From Actinomycetes bacterium (lineage in GTDB: Bacteria; Actinomycetota; Actinomycetes; Nanopelagicales; Nanopelagicaceae), in assembly GCA_947383695.1 (NCBI GenBank), contig OX376642.1, positions 1,054,001 to 1,118,000 of the forward strand: a DNA stretch of 64,000 nt, written 5' to 3'. The notes beneath the pieces were generated by a model, which did no database searches, was not told the DNA's origin, and worked only from the letters and a program-made list of their open reading frames with translations. This document shows positions 16,312 through 23,781 of the stretch, one piece after another. The position numbers and the translations under genes were made by a program. Within the stretch, counting starts at the first letter, position 1; the number at the start of each line of letters is the position of its first letter.

Positions 16312-17331
16312 TCAAAGAAGTTGTTCTTCGGGAGACAAACGACGGGTGGAGTTACGCACAACAAGCGTAGTTGGCAGAACAAGTGATGGTGGATCAAGCA
16401 CTGGCTTGCGCAATCGCTCCATAATTGACCAGGCAGCCATCTCTCCCATTAATGTCACTGGTTGTTCAATTGTTGTTAGTTCCGAAAACTCCGCCATCTC
16501 ATGACCATCAAAACCAATAATTGAAATGTCATCTGGTGCTTTTAATCCATGGCGACGCAGCGCTTGCATTGCTCCCATCGCCATTTCATCGGATTCGCAA
16601 AATATTGCTGTTGGGCGATTAGGACGTGCCAACAAATCATCCATTGCGCGAGATGCGGTGTGCATTGTGAAGTCACCATGTATTTCACGGGATGGCAACC
16701 ATTCCAAACCATTTTCCGCTAAAACCTGCATGAAACCCTTACGGCGATCTTGCGGGACTGAAAAGTTAAATGGGTCATCTGGTCGGCCAGACATCAAGCC
16801 GATTTTCTTATGACCTTGATTTACTAAGTGCTGTGTCGCTGTTCTGGCACCTGCAACATCATCAATCTTGATTGATGCACACTTTTCATGATCCATTCCG
16901 ACAAGAGCGATCGGGATTCCCAATGAAAGCATTGAATCAAACTCTTCTTCAGTTGGTGGAAGTGAAATAACAATTAATGCATCAACGCGACCTTTCAGCA
17001 GTTGATGTTGAAAGAGGCGTTCGCGGCCCTTCATTTGGCTGAAGTTGTACAGAAGTAGATCTAGACCGGCTTCACGTAAAGCTTGTTCGGCGCCGCTAAT
17101 TACTTGAGAGAAGTACCAGCGAGAGATGTATGGTGCGACAACGCCAACAGAGTTTGTACGACCATTGCCTGGACTCTGTCGCTCTGAGGTCAATGGATAG
17201 TTGAGTTTTTCCGCAGCGGCGATAATTTTGTCGCGGGTTTGTTGGTTGACATGGTGAAGACCGCGCAAAGCACGTGACACAGTTGCGGTGGAGACACCAG
17301 CCTCTTCCGCAACCTCTTTGATGCCTGCCAA
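16312..17331 (-). CDS. LacI-family transcriptional regulator
   Basis: A 339-residue repressor: helix-turn-helix at the N-terminus (IKEVAEEAGVSTATVSRAL, then a hinge with YPL) and a periplasmic-binding-protein-like sugar domain. The start is TTG at 17331, fixed by a strong GAGGAGG 6-12 nt upstream. Sugar specificity is not obvious; no sugar transporter lies nearby. Three 12-bp direct repeats just upstream are a good candidate autoregulatory operator. Candidate targets in the window, such as the GH13 glucosidase, show no copy of the repeat that I could find. Confidence 0.92.
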   Translation of the reverse strand: MAGIKEVAEEAGVSTATVSRALRGLHHVNQQTRDKIIAAAEKLNYPLTSERQSPGNGRTNSVGVVAPYISRWYFSQVISGAEQALREAGLDLLLYNFSQMKGRERLFQHQLLKGRVDALIVISLPPTEEEFDSMLSLGIPIALVGMDHEKCASIKIDDVAGARTATQHLVNQGHKKIGLMSGRPDDPFNFSVPQDRRKGFMQVLAENGLEWLPSREIHGDFTMHTASRAMDDLLARPNRPTAIFCESDEMAMGAMQALRRHGLKAPDDISIIGFDGHEMAEFSELTTIEQPVTLMGEMAAWSIMERLRKPVLDPPSLVLPTTLVVRNSTRRLSPEEQLL

Positions 17332-17355
17332 TTCACCACCTCCTCAGCTGTAGGA

Positions 17356-17391
17356 CTGCAACAATTACTGCAAGAATTTCTGCAACAACTG
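17356..17391. repeat. Three 12-bp direct repeats, candidate LacI operator
   Basis: CTGCAA occurs at 17356, 17368 and 17380, each the start of a 12-bp unit (CTGCAACAATTA, CTGCAAGAATTT, CTGCAACAACTG). The middle and last units together make a near-palindrome TGCA-N8-TGCA. The array lies 25-60 bp upstream of the LacI-type gene start and 65-100 bp upstream of the divergent membrane protein gene. Confidence 0.55.
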
Positions 17392-17443
17392 TAAAAGTAC
17401 GGCAAAGATGCTGTAATTAGCAATACCTCAGCTGAATCAGAGG

Positions 17444-17449
17444 TAGATT
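17444..17449 (+). promoter_or_regulatory. Leaderless-type -10 box (TAGATT)
   Basis: TAGATT ends 7 nt before the ATG at 17457. Confidence 0.5.
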
Positions 17450-17456
17450 GAGCAGT

Positions 17457-18062
17457 ATGAGTAATCAAATTGAGACACAGATCGATGTATCACTGACCGA
17501 GCGAAATCGCCTGACCGCCTTTTTTCGCATCATTCTCGTAGCCCCGGTCTTTATATTTGTGGCCTCATTTGCGCCAACATCCTCATCTGATTTTTCAAAT
17601 GACAATTGGGGCGCTTACGGCGCAGGATTGTTAATCCTTCCCGCTGGTTTAGCTATCGTTTTTCGTCAGGTTTACCCAAGTTACGTATTGGCATTTAATG
17701 AAGCGCTACTTTCTTTGCAGACTCGTTTAGATGCATACCTTTTGCTGCTTACAGATGAGTATCCGTCAATCGAAGAAAATGATGTTGTGAGCGTGACATT
17801 TCCTGAGGTAGATGCAAAGCAGCTCAATCGCTGGTTGCCCCTTGTTAAGTGGTTCCTTGCACTGCCTTTATACCTCGTTGGATTGGTCTACTTTATATAC
17901 GCAGCTGTCTTAACTGTGATTGCATGGTTTAGCGTCTTGTTTACCGGTAACTATCCAGAGTTCTGTGCAGAAGGTGTTGTGGGAACTTTGGCGTACTGGA
18001 ACCGAGTTGCTGGATACGCCCTGCTACTAGTTACAGATGAGTACCCAACCTTTTCTTTGTAA
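17457..18062 (+). CDS. DUF4389-family membrane protein
   Basis: A 201-residue membrane protein with two halves of similar layout: hydrophobic helices, then a conserved TDEYPS/TDEYPT segment. Signature features of DUF4389 are TERNRLTAFFRI near the start, RWLPLVKWFLALPLY in the middle and FSVLFTGNYPE. About four transmembrane helices are seen. The ATG at 17457 is preferred to an in-frame TTG at 17448, which would overlap the -10 box. Function unknown; divergent from the LacI-type regulator and so possibly subject to it. Confidence 0.8.
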   Translation: MSNQIETQIDVSLTERNRLTAFFRIILVAPVFIFVASFAPTSSSDFSNDNWGAYGAGLLILPAGLAIVFRQVYPSYVLAFNEALLSLQTRLDAYLLLLTDEYPSIEENDVVSVTFPEVDAKQLNRWLPLVKWFLALPLYLVGLVYFIYAAVLTVIAWFSVLFTGNYPEFCAEGVVGTLAYWNRVAGYALLLVTDEYPTFSL

Positions 18063-18065
18063 GGC

Positions 18066-18479
18066 TTAGCGCTCCTCAAGAATTAACGAGACAGAGTTGA
18101 TGCACCAGCGTTGATCTGTAGGCACCTCATACCCTTCACCTTCAAAGACATGTCCTAGGTGTGAGCCACAAGCAGCGCAACGAACCTCTGTGCGTACTCG
18201 TGGAAATAAGGATCGATCCTCAATGAGCTCCACTGCATCATCTGCACTTGGTGCATAAAAAGATGGCCATCCGCATCCTGAATGAAACTTAGTTTCGCTT
18301 CTAAACAATTCAGCGCTACACGCCTTGCACTTATATACGCCAACCTTGTCGGTATCTGTGTACTCGCCTGTGAATGGGCGTTCTGTCGCAGCGTTTCGTA
18401 ATACCTCGTATGACAATGGATCTAGACGATTAGCTAACTCAGTTTCATCAATCTGAACTGGATACTCTTTTTCACTCAT
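18066..18479 (-). CDS. msrB: Peptide-methionine (R)-S-oxide reductase
   Basis: Repairs methionine-R-sulfoxide. Two zinc CxxC pairs are at C51/C54 and C101/C104, the GCGWPSF motif at 68-74, and the catalytic cysteine at C126 in RWCINS. C69 could act as the resolving residue. Length (137 residues) is normal and no signal is seen, so it is cytoplasmic. Its ATG shares a base with the stop of msrA (TGATG), so the two repair enzymes are translationally coupled and cover both sulfoxide stereoisomers. Confidence 0.95.
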   Translation of the reverse strand: MSEKEYPVQIDETELANRLDPLSYEVLRNAATERPFTGEYTDTDKVGVYKCKACSAELFRSETKFHSGCGWPSFYAPSADDAVELIEDRSLFPRVRTEVRCAACGSHLGHVFEGEGYEVPTDQRWCINSVSLILEER

Positions 18480-19003
18480 CAGTTAGAAACCGTTTCTGGA
18501 TATGGCACACCTGTGCTTGAGTGGCAATCGTATCCATTGGGGTTCTTCTGCAAATACTTTTGGTGGTACTCCTCGGCTGGGTAGTACTCGACACCTTCTG
18601 CGCTAAGAATTTCGGTGCAGATTCGATCCATTCCAGCTGCTGTTAACGCCTCCTGGTACATCTGACATGAAGCGAGCGCAACCTGCATCTGCTCATGTGT
18701 GGTGGTGTAGATAGCGCTGCGGTATTGAGTACCAATATCTCCGCCTTGTTGATTCAGCGAAGTTGGATCATGCATCGTCCAGAACTCTTGCAGCAAGCGT
18801 AGATATGAAATCTTTTCAGGATCAAAGACAACCTTCACCATCTCTGCATGCCCTGTGACCCCTGTGCACACCTGTTCATATGAAGGATTTGGGCGAATTC
18901 CACCCATGTAACCAACACTTGTTTCGATGACGCCATCCATCTGCCAGAAGCGACGTTCTGCGCCCCAGAAACATCCTGTTGCAAAGTATGCGATTGAGTT
19001 CAT
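18479..19003 (-). CDS. msrA: Peptide-methionine (S)-S-oxide reductase
   Basis: Repairs methionine-S-sulfoxide. The catalytic motif is GCFWGAE (cysteine at residue 10 from the chosen start), and [26 protein letters not shown] and a YHQKYL tail follow the standard order. The ATG at 19003 (174 residues) is chosen because [14 protein letters not shown] is the usual family start and an AACAAT sequence lies 6 nt upstream; the frame opens further to 19030. First gene of an msrA-msrB unit. Confidence 0.94.
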   Translation of the reverse strand: MNSIAYFATGCFWGAERRFWQMDGVIETSVGYMGGIRPNPSYEQVCTGVTGHAEMVKVVFDPEKISYLRLLQEFWTMHDPTSLNQQGGDIGTQYRSAIYTTTHEQMQVALASCQMYQEALTAAGMDRICTEILSAEGVEYYPAEEYHQKYLQKNPNGYDCHSSTGVPYPETVSN

Positions 19004-19067
19004 GCGTGAATTGTTGCAGTATGCACACATATTCGCACCCGCTGATAACCTTCATACTGCCCATTGA

Positions 19068-19139
19068 GCCCCCGTAGCTCAGGGGATAGAGCACTGCCCT
19101 CCGGAGGCAGGTGCACAGGTTCGATTCCTGTCGGGGGCA
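19068..19139 (+). tRNA. tRNA-Arg (anticodon CCG)
   Basis: A complete cloverleaf is visible: 7-bp acceptor stem GCCCCCG/CGGGGGC, D-arm with GCTC/GAGC, anticodon stem CTGCC/GGCAG with loop CTCCGGA giving anticodon CCG, a 4-nt variable region and a T-arm ACAGG/CCTGT with TTCGATT. The discriminator base is A and CCA is not encoded. It reads CGG codons. Confidence 0.96.
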
Positions 19140-19292
19140 CTTGAGATAGATCACCCTGAATTCCAAAACTCTTTCCCTTTCATCCTTGTATAACGCCGCT
19201 GCACAGGGGACAATTAAGACCTTGCACGCACAACTGTGTGTATTACAACTTTTACTCTGTACATGAGTCTTACTTCCCTAAGGAGACAAGCA

Positions 19293-19562
19293 ATGGATTG
19301 GCGACATCAATCAGCCTGCCGTGATGAGGATCCAGAGCTTTTCTTCCCTGTAGGAAATACAGGCCCAGCCCTTACCCAAATTGAAGAGGCAAAAAAAGTC
19401 TGTAACCGATGCATCGTTAAAGAGCCCTGCTTAGCCTGGGCACTAGAAAGCGGTCAGGATGCTGGTGTGTGGGGCGGTTTATCAGAAGATGAACGTCGTG
19501 CACTGAAGCGTCGTGCGGCACGTAATCGCGCTCGCTTAATGGAGCAGCAAAACCAGATTTAA
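19293..19562 (+). CDS. WhiB-family iron-sulfur regulator, WhiB1-like
   Basis: An 89-residue WhiB protein. The cluster cysteines are C9, C37, C40 and C46, the GVWGG turn is at 58-62, and a basic tail (KRRAARNRAR) follows. These are features of the essential WhiB1/WblE branch, which binds the primary sigma factor and responds to nitric oxide through its [4Fe-4S] cluster. The start at 19293 is fixed by AAGGAGA 6-7 nt upstream; a longer frame to 19236 is not used. It is convergent with a PdtaS-like kinase, the same pairing as Rv3219/Rv3220c. A leader of about 100 bp precedes it, unlike the leaderless genes around. Confidence 0.93.
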   Translation: MDWRHQSACRDEDPELFFPVGNTGPALTQIEEAKKVCNRCIVKEPCLAWALESGQDAGVWGGLSEDERRALKRRAARNRARLMEQQNQI

Positions 19563-21028
19563 AGTGGGAAGCGCAACTTTGCGTGCGTTCCCTTTTCAGT
19601 TGATTCCAATTTCAACTCACCCTTTAATTCATTCTCTGTAAGTGTGCGAACAATTTGAAGACCTAAATTGGAAGAGCTCACTAAATCAAAACCTTGAGGT
19701 AATCCAACTCCATCATCAGAGATAGTTACCAAACCTTCATTGCTATATCGCTGAAGTTCGATCTTTAGGTGGGTTCCAGATTCTGCCAGGCCATGCTCTA
19801 GTGCATTATGAATAAGTTCGGTAACAACTAAGGACAGCGGTGTTGCAATACGTGATTCCAGGGAACCAATTTCCCCTGATCTTTCAATCTGAAGTTCGCC
19901 CATACGTGGGCTTAGTTCTAGCGCATGGGTCACTAATGACGAGAGAACTTCATCGAAGGCGACGGTTGTCTGCGTGCTGTTAGACAGGGTTTCATGCACA
20001 ACTGCGATTGACGCGATGCGGCGGACCGCTTCATCCAGCGCCGCTGCCGCTGCTGGATCTTCAATACGGCGTGATTGCAAGCGAAGCAGCGCTGAAACTG
20101 TCTGAAGGTTGTTTTTCACACGATGGTGAATCTCGCGGATAGTTGCATCCTTTGTCACCAGCTCGCGGTCACGACGTCGTAATTCAGTAACATTTTGCAG
20201 CAGCACGATAGCGCCGATCTTATCTTCTCCATTAATCAGTGGAAGCACCAGTAAATCAATTGTTGCGCCTTGATTATCAATTTCAACTCGCTGCAATTGC
20301 TTGCCATTTAAGCGTGAACGCACACCTTCTTCAGATGCATTAGGTGAAGCAGTAACTACTTGCTCTGCTACTTCTCCAAGGTTTCGACCCTCTAAATCTC
20401 CACGCCATCCCATGCGAGAAAAAGCTGACTTTGCGTTAGGACTGGCAAATGAGATTGCAGAGTTTGCATCTAGACGAATTAATCCATCTCCAACTCGAGG
20501 AACTGGTTCGAAAAGTGTTCCGGCATCTTTATAAGGAAATGAACCCTGCGCAACCATGTGATACAGGTGCTGTGCAACTTCGCGATAATTTGTTTCCAGT
20601 TTTCCCGAGCCGCGAGAGTGTTCAACATTTCTGTGACTTGAAATAACAGCGATTACTTGACCCTCAAAGGTAACGGGAATTGTTTCGGTCTTAACCAACA
20701 TCTCCCCTATTTTTTCTGGATCGCTGGATTTAACGATCTCATCACCTGAAAGTGCCTCATCAATAGCAGGTTTTGCTCCCCAAAGAACTTCATCTCCAAT
20801 AACATCATTGATAAATACTGTGGATGTCGTGGTGGGACGAATATGGGCAACTGCGATGTGACCAGTAGGCCACATCGAAACATCTTTACGAATCGGCACC
20901 CACAAAATTAGATCTGCAAAGGAAAGATCGGCTAACAACTGCCAATCCGCAATTAATGCTCGTATGCGATTGGCTTGATCAATAGTGATGGTTGTTCGTG
21001 CACCAAGCAGTTTTTCTAGTTGAAACAT
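19559..21028 (-). CDS. PdtaS-like sensor histidine kinase
   Basis: A 489-residue soluble kinase: N-terminal GAF-type domain (about 1-170), PAS domain (about 175-285), HisKA_2 dimerisation helix with EIHHRVKNNLQ (phospho-accepting histidine near 301), and an HATPase domain with ELIHNALEHG and DDGVGLP. Domain order and neighbourhood match PdtaS of M. tuberculosis, whose partner PdtaR acts as an RNA-binding antiterminator; PdtaR is not in the window. The ATG at 21028 is favoured by GGAAG upstream and a 2-nt gap after the preceding gene; an in-frame start at 21079 would overlap that gene. Confidence 0.9.
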   Translation of the reverse strand: MFQLEKLLGARTTITIDQANRIRALIADWQLLADLSFADLILWVPIRKDVSMWPTGHIAVAHIRPTTTSTVFINDVIGDEVLWGAKPAIDEALSGDEIVKSSDPEKIGEMLVKTETIPVTFEGQVIAVISSHRNVEHSRGSGKLETNYREVAQHLYHMVAQGSFPYKDAGTLFEPVPRVGDGLIRLDANSAISFASPNAKSAFSRMGWRGDLEGRNLGEVAEQVVTASPNASEEGVRSRLNGKQLQRVEIDNQGATIDLLVLPLINGEDKIGAIVLLQNVTELRRRDRELVTKDATIREIHHRVKNNLQTVSALLRLQSRRIEDPAAAAALDEAVRRIASIAVVHETLSNSTQTTVAFDEVLSSLVTHALELSPRMGELQIERSGEIGSLESRIATPLSLVVTELIHNALEHGLAESGTHLKIELQRYSNEGLVTISDDGVGLPQGFDLVSSSNLGLQIVRTLTENELKGELKLESTEKGTHAKLRFPL

Positions 21029-21030
21029 CG

Positions 21031-21417
21031 TTACTTCCACTCCGCCAAGTGGATCTCGATCTCTTGCGTAGCAAACCACACAAGTTCATCATCGCCCTGA
21101 AAAGCCAGAAGGGCGCATTGAATCTGCTCCCACGGCAATGCGGTTTTCAGGGTAACTGAATCCTCGTAACTTTCAGCGATCTGTTCCTCGGTAATCTCAA
21201 ATGCCAAAACAATACCTGGAGCTTTTTCAGATAAACGAAGCTCCAAAGCCTCTTCACCGGCTGCGACAGAGAGCAAATACTCAAGCTCTTCTTCGTCGCA
21301 ATCTAAGTTGTCGGCGACAAAGGCTTGGGTTGGTGCAAATACCTCATCAGCATCGATGCTCTTGCTCAGAACAAAGGCTTCAAGCTCCTTGTGACTGATG
21401 GGAAGGTATGCGCGCAT
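21031..21417 (-). CDS. Conserved actinobacterial protein, DUF6912-like
   Basis: A 128-residue acidic soluble protein beginning MRAYLPIS, with a DEEELEYLLSVAA segment near residue 40 and a strand-rich second half. The start, the EEELEY helix and overall length fit DUF6912, found widely beside pdtaS-type or CpaE-type genes in actinobacteria. No catalytic motif is visible. It lies between the CpaE-like gene and the kinase with gaps of 19 and 2 nt, so it is part of the same transcription unit. Confidence 0.65.
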   Translation of the reverse strand: MRAYLPISHKELEAFVLSKSIDADEVFAPTQAFVADNLDCDEEELEYLLSVAAGEEALELRLSEKAPGIVLAFEITEEQIAESYEDSVTLKTALPWEQIQCALLAFQGDDELVWFATQEIEIHLAEWK

Positions 21418-21436
21418 TCACCCATAGTAATAGATC

Positions 21437-22537
21437 TTAAGAAGTGATTTCGCGGGCACATTCTGCGATCGCTTTACGCAGATTTGAGCGTTCATTGGTC
21501 TCTACCAAGGTCGCATGTTCATCCTCTGCCGCCATGACTGATCTGCTCTCTTCCTTCAAGCTTCGAACACGAATCGGCTTGAGCGCAGTTGTCGCAGTTA
21601 AGAAACGAGCCATTTCAGCATCACCACGTTTGCCTGCAGATTTCATATTTTGCGTAAAGCTTAGATTCGCCCTTATTGAAGTTTGCTGAATTAATGCGAT
21701 TACTTGAGTCAAACGATAATGTCCAAGATGATCTGCTCGTGAAACAATCATTAACTCATCTGCTTGATCGCAGCACCATGTCGTAACAATTGATGTCCAG
21801 CGTCGATCAGTTAAACGGTTTGATAACCCTGAAATAGAACCGATATCGATGATGATGTACTCAAACTCTTGCGTGGCTTTATTCATGAACTCTTCTAGCT
21901 TATCAGCCGAATCTTGAGTTACCTCAGAAAGAGCCAGGTTAGGTGCAATAGATTTCCAGGTTGAGCCATCAGCGATATTTCTCATTGACAAAACGGGAGC
22001 AATTGATGGGGCTCGAAAATTTGCTTCAATTAACAAGGTTGATTTCTCAAGCAAACTAATCTCCATTGCAAGATTTAGAGCAATCAATGTGCAACCTGTG
22101 TGACTGCCTGCAGACCCTATTGCTATCACCTTGGAGGTTCGTGGTTTGCGCTGTGTCATTGCACCAGTGCGGACCATCGGAGCACGAACAAAGCCCCGAA
22201 CCAATGAGATTAAATCTGTTCCCACCGTTGGTAATGGATGAACAGTTCCAAAATCATCAACCCCAAGCCCAGAAATGGAAAACCCAATGAGTTGTCGAAC
22301 CCTTCCTTGCAGAGTATCGATTGATTGCTTACTCGCCCCTGGCAGATCGGTGCCGTAGATCAAGAGCGCCTGCGAGGATTCCAAATGATTAGCCTGCACG
22401 TAAGTATGTAAAGAGGCCCAATCAATGGCTCGAAACACAACATTCCAGCCTTGTGCATACAAAGTTCCAGCAACAAATCCTTCAGCTTCTGGATTAGCAA
22501 TAGCTGTTATAACGGTCGGCATCTCAAGCTCAGACAT
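21437..22537 (-). CDS. CpaE/MinD-like protein with degenerate P-loop
   Basis: A 366-residue protein of the SIMIBI (MinD/ParA/CpaE) fold: N-terminal receiver-like part (1-120) and a C-terminal ATPase-like part. At the P-loop position (residues 139-150) it reads AIGSAGSHTGCT: both lysines of the deviant Walker A are missing, so ATP hydrolysis is doubtful. Later strands (LLIEANF, YIIIDIG, ELMIVSRAD) keep the fold. The ATG at 22537 overlaps the SAF-domain gene stop by 8 nt. In pilus systems CpaE helps place the secretion machinery; no pilin, ATPase or prepilin peptidase gene is present here. Confidence 0.75.
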   Translation of the reverse strand: MSELEMPTVITAIANPEAEGFVAGTLYAQGWNVVFRAIDWASLHTYVQANHLESSQALLIYGTDLPGASKQSIDTLQGRVRQLIGFSISGLGVDDFGTVHPLPTVGTDLISLVRGFVRAPMVRTGAMTQRKPRTSKVIAIGSAGSHTGCTLIALNLAMEISLLEKSTLLIEANFRAPSIAPVLSMRNIADGSTWKSIAPNLALSEVTQDSADKLEEFMNKATQEFEYIIIDIGSISGLSNRLTDRRWTSIVTTWCCDQADELMIVSRADHLGHYRLTQVIALIQQTSIRANLSFTQNMKSAGKRGDAEMARFLTATTALKPIRVRSLKEESRSVMAAEDEHATLVETNERSNLRKAIAECAREITS

Positions 22538-23129
22538 AAGCACGCACCACTACTAGTCGACCTTGTGTGGTTGCACTTAAGAGACGCAATACCTGTGTTT
22601 CCTCAATTGCCACTGTAATTCCAACATCTCCCCCGAGCGCATTTTTTGAATCATCCAGACCAATCAAACTCACACCACCAAGAATCATGATTGGATCCAT
22701 AACACCTTCTCCATTACGAGAATCAAGTACCCAATAGATATCAACTGAGTCACCGACATGTACACCTGATGCCAAATCTGCAGAGCGCAGACTTAACGGA
22801 ACAGCGCTTGTACTCATTGCATTAGATGTACTTGTGACATCAGTTGTTGAAACAATCTCGCCCACCGACATGTTTCGGGTTGCGACTAAACCAATAACTT
22901 GATCTGCAATGTTTAAGTAATTTTCTGAGCTATCACCGAGGTTCAAATGTGATGCAGCTAAATCGGATTGAGTTATCTGGTGACCAGGTGCAAATGAATT
23001 GGCGACCACCCAATAATTCGAGCCCTTATTGGAATATGTCGAGATAAAGAATGCTGACATAAAGGCGGCAACGATCAAGGTTATGGCTAGGGGCAAACGG
23101 GTGCTAAAGGAGCTCTTTTTATTTTTCAT
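22530..23129 (-). CDS. SAF-domain membrane protein, CpaB-like
   Basis: A 199-residue protein with one N-terminal transmembrane helix (about 14-34) and an extracytoplasmic SAF domain beginning WVVANSFAPGHQITQSDLAA, followed by a VGLVATRNMSVGEIV segment and a C-terminal strand region. This matches the shorter CpaB/RcpC-type proteins of Flp pilus loci. The ATG at 23129 is preferred over an upstream in-frame TTG at 23141. It is coupled to the CpaE-like gene by an 8-nt overlap, so the two products likely act together at the membrane. Confidence 0.78.
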   Translation of the reverse strand: MKNKKSSFSTRLPLAITLIVAAFMSAFFISTYSNKGSNYWVVANSFAPGHQITQSDLAASHLNLGDSSENYLNIADQVIGLVATRNMSVGEIVSTTDVTSTSNAMSTSAVPLSLRSADLASGVHVGDSVDIYWVLDSRNGEGVMDPIMILGGVSLIGLDDSKNALGGDVGITVAIEETQVLRLLSATTQGRLVVVRAYV

Positions 23130-23251
23130 AGCCGTACCCAAGGCGTTGAGGTGACCGCTTCCGACTATTTATCCACAATCGGTCAAAGGTATGAGGCGTT
23201 CAAAGACTTAAGAGGGATAAGGCTTTGCTGTGAACTCGAAACTGTGTGCAC

Positions 23252-23779
23252 ATGACTACACACCGTGAATTTGAGCAACTACCAACCTTTACAACAATCG
23301 AACTTGTACCGATTTCTAGCGATCCTGATGAGGATTTCTTGCATCCCGTTCTTGAAATGTTCAGACCTGAACCGAAGATTCACGAGGTAAAAAAGCCTCG
23401 CCTGTATCTAATTCCGAGCACCTTTGGCGAGGAGTTTGACTCTGAATTCGCTCCGCAGCCAACATCGGCAAGCGAGCTTCCAGAAATACAACCTCTGATA
23501 TTTCAATTCATTCATAACGCAGTTGAAATCTGGGCTGGAAGACGTTCACCACAGCAACTTCAGGCAATGTGCCACTACAAGGTGTATTCAGAGTTACAGA
23601 AAAGCGCATCATCACTAAAGGAGATTGGAAGAGTTCGTAAGACAAGAATCACTCAACCTCTAGATGGAGTATGCGAAGCAACTGTCACATTACGTTTTGG
23701 AGATCGACTACGAGTAGTAGCGATTAGATTTGAAGGGCTAGATGGACGGTGGCTGTGCACCTGTCTAACACTTATCTAA
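23252..23779 (+). CDS. Rv3235-family protein (DUF6459)
   Basis: A 175-residue protein with an acidic, low-complexity N-terminal half and a conserved C-terminal domain: VEIWAGRRSPQQL near residue 90, RVRKTRITQPLDGVCEATVTLRFG, and a final RVVAIRFEGLDGRWLC strand. This is the pattern of the actinobacterial Rv3235 family, which sits near secA in mycobacteria, as it does here (convergent, 2 bp apart). No function is known. The ATG at 23252 is preferred over an in-frame GTG at 23246; no clear ribosome-binding site is seen. Confidence 0.8.
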   Translation: MTTHREFEQLPTFTTIELVPISSDPDEDFLHPVLEMFRPEPKIHEVKKPRLYLIPSTFGEEFDSEFAPQPTSASELPEIQPLIFQFIHNAVEIWAGRRSPQQLQAMCHYKVYSELQKSASSLKEIGRVRKTRITQPLDGVCEATVTLRFGDRLRVVAIRFEGLDGRWLCTCLTLI

Positions 23780-23781
23780 AG

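Noticed and set aside
23169-23177. TTATCCACA, a perfect DnaA box
   Set aside because: A single 9-mer is expected by chance about once per 100 kb; no cluster of boxes, AT-rich unwinding region or dnaA/dnaN gene is near.
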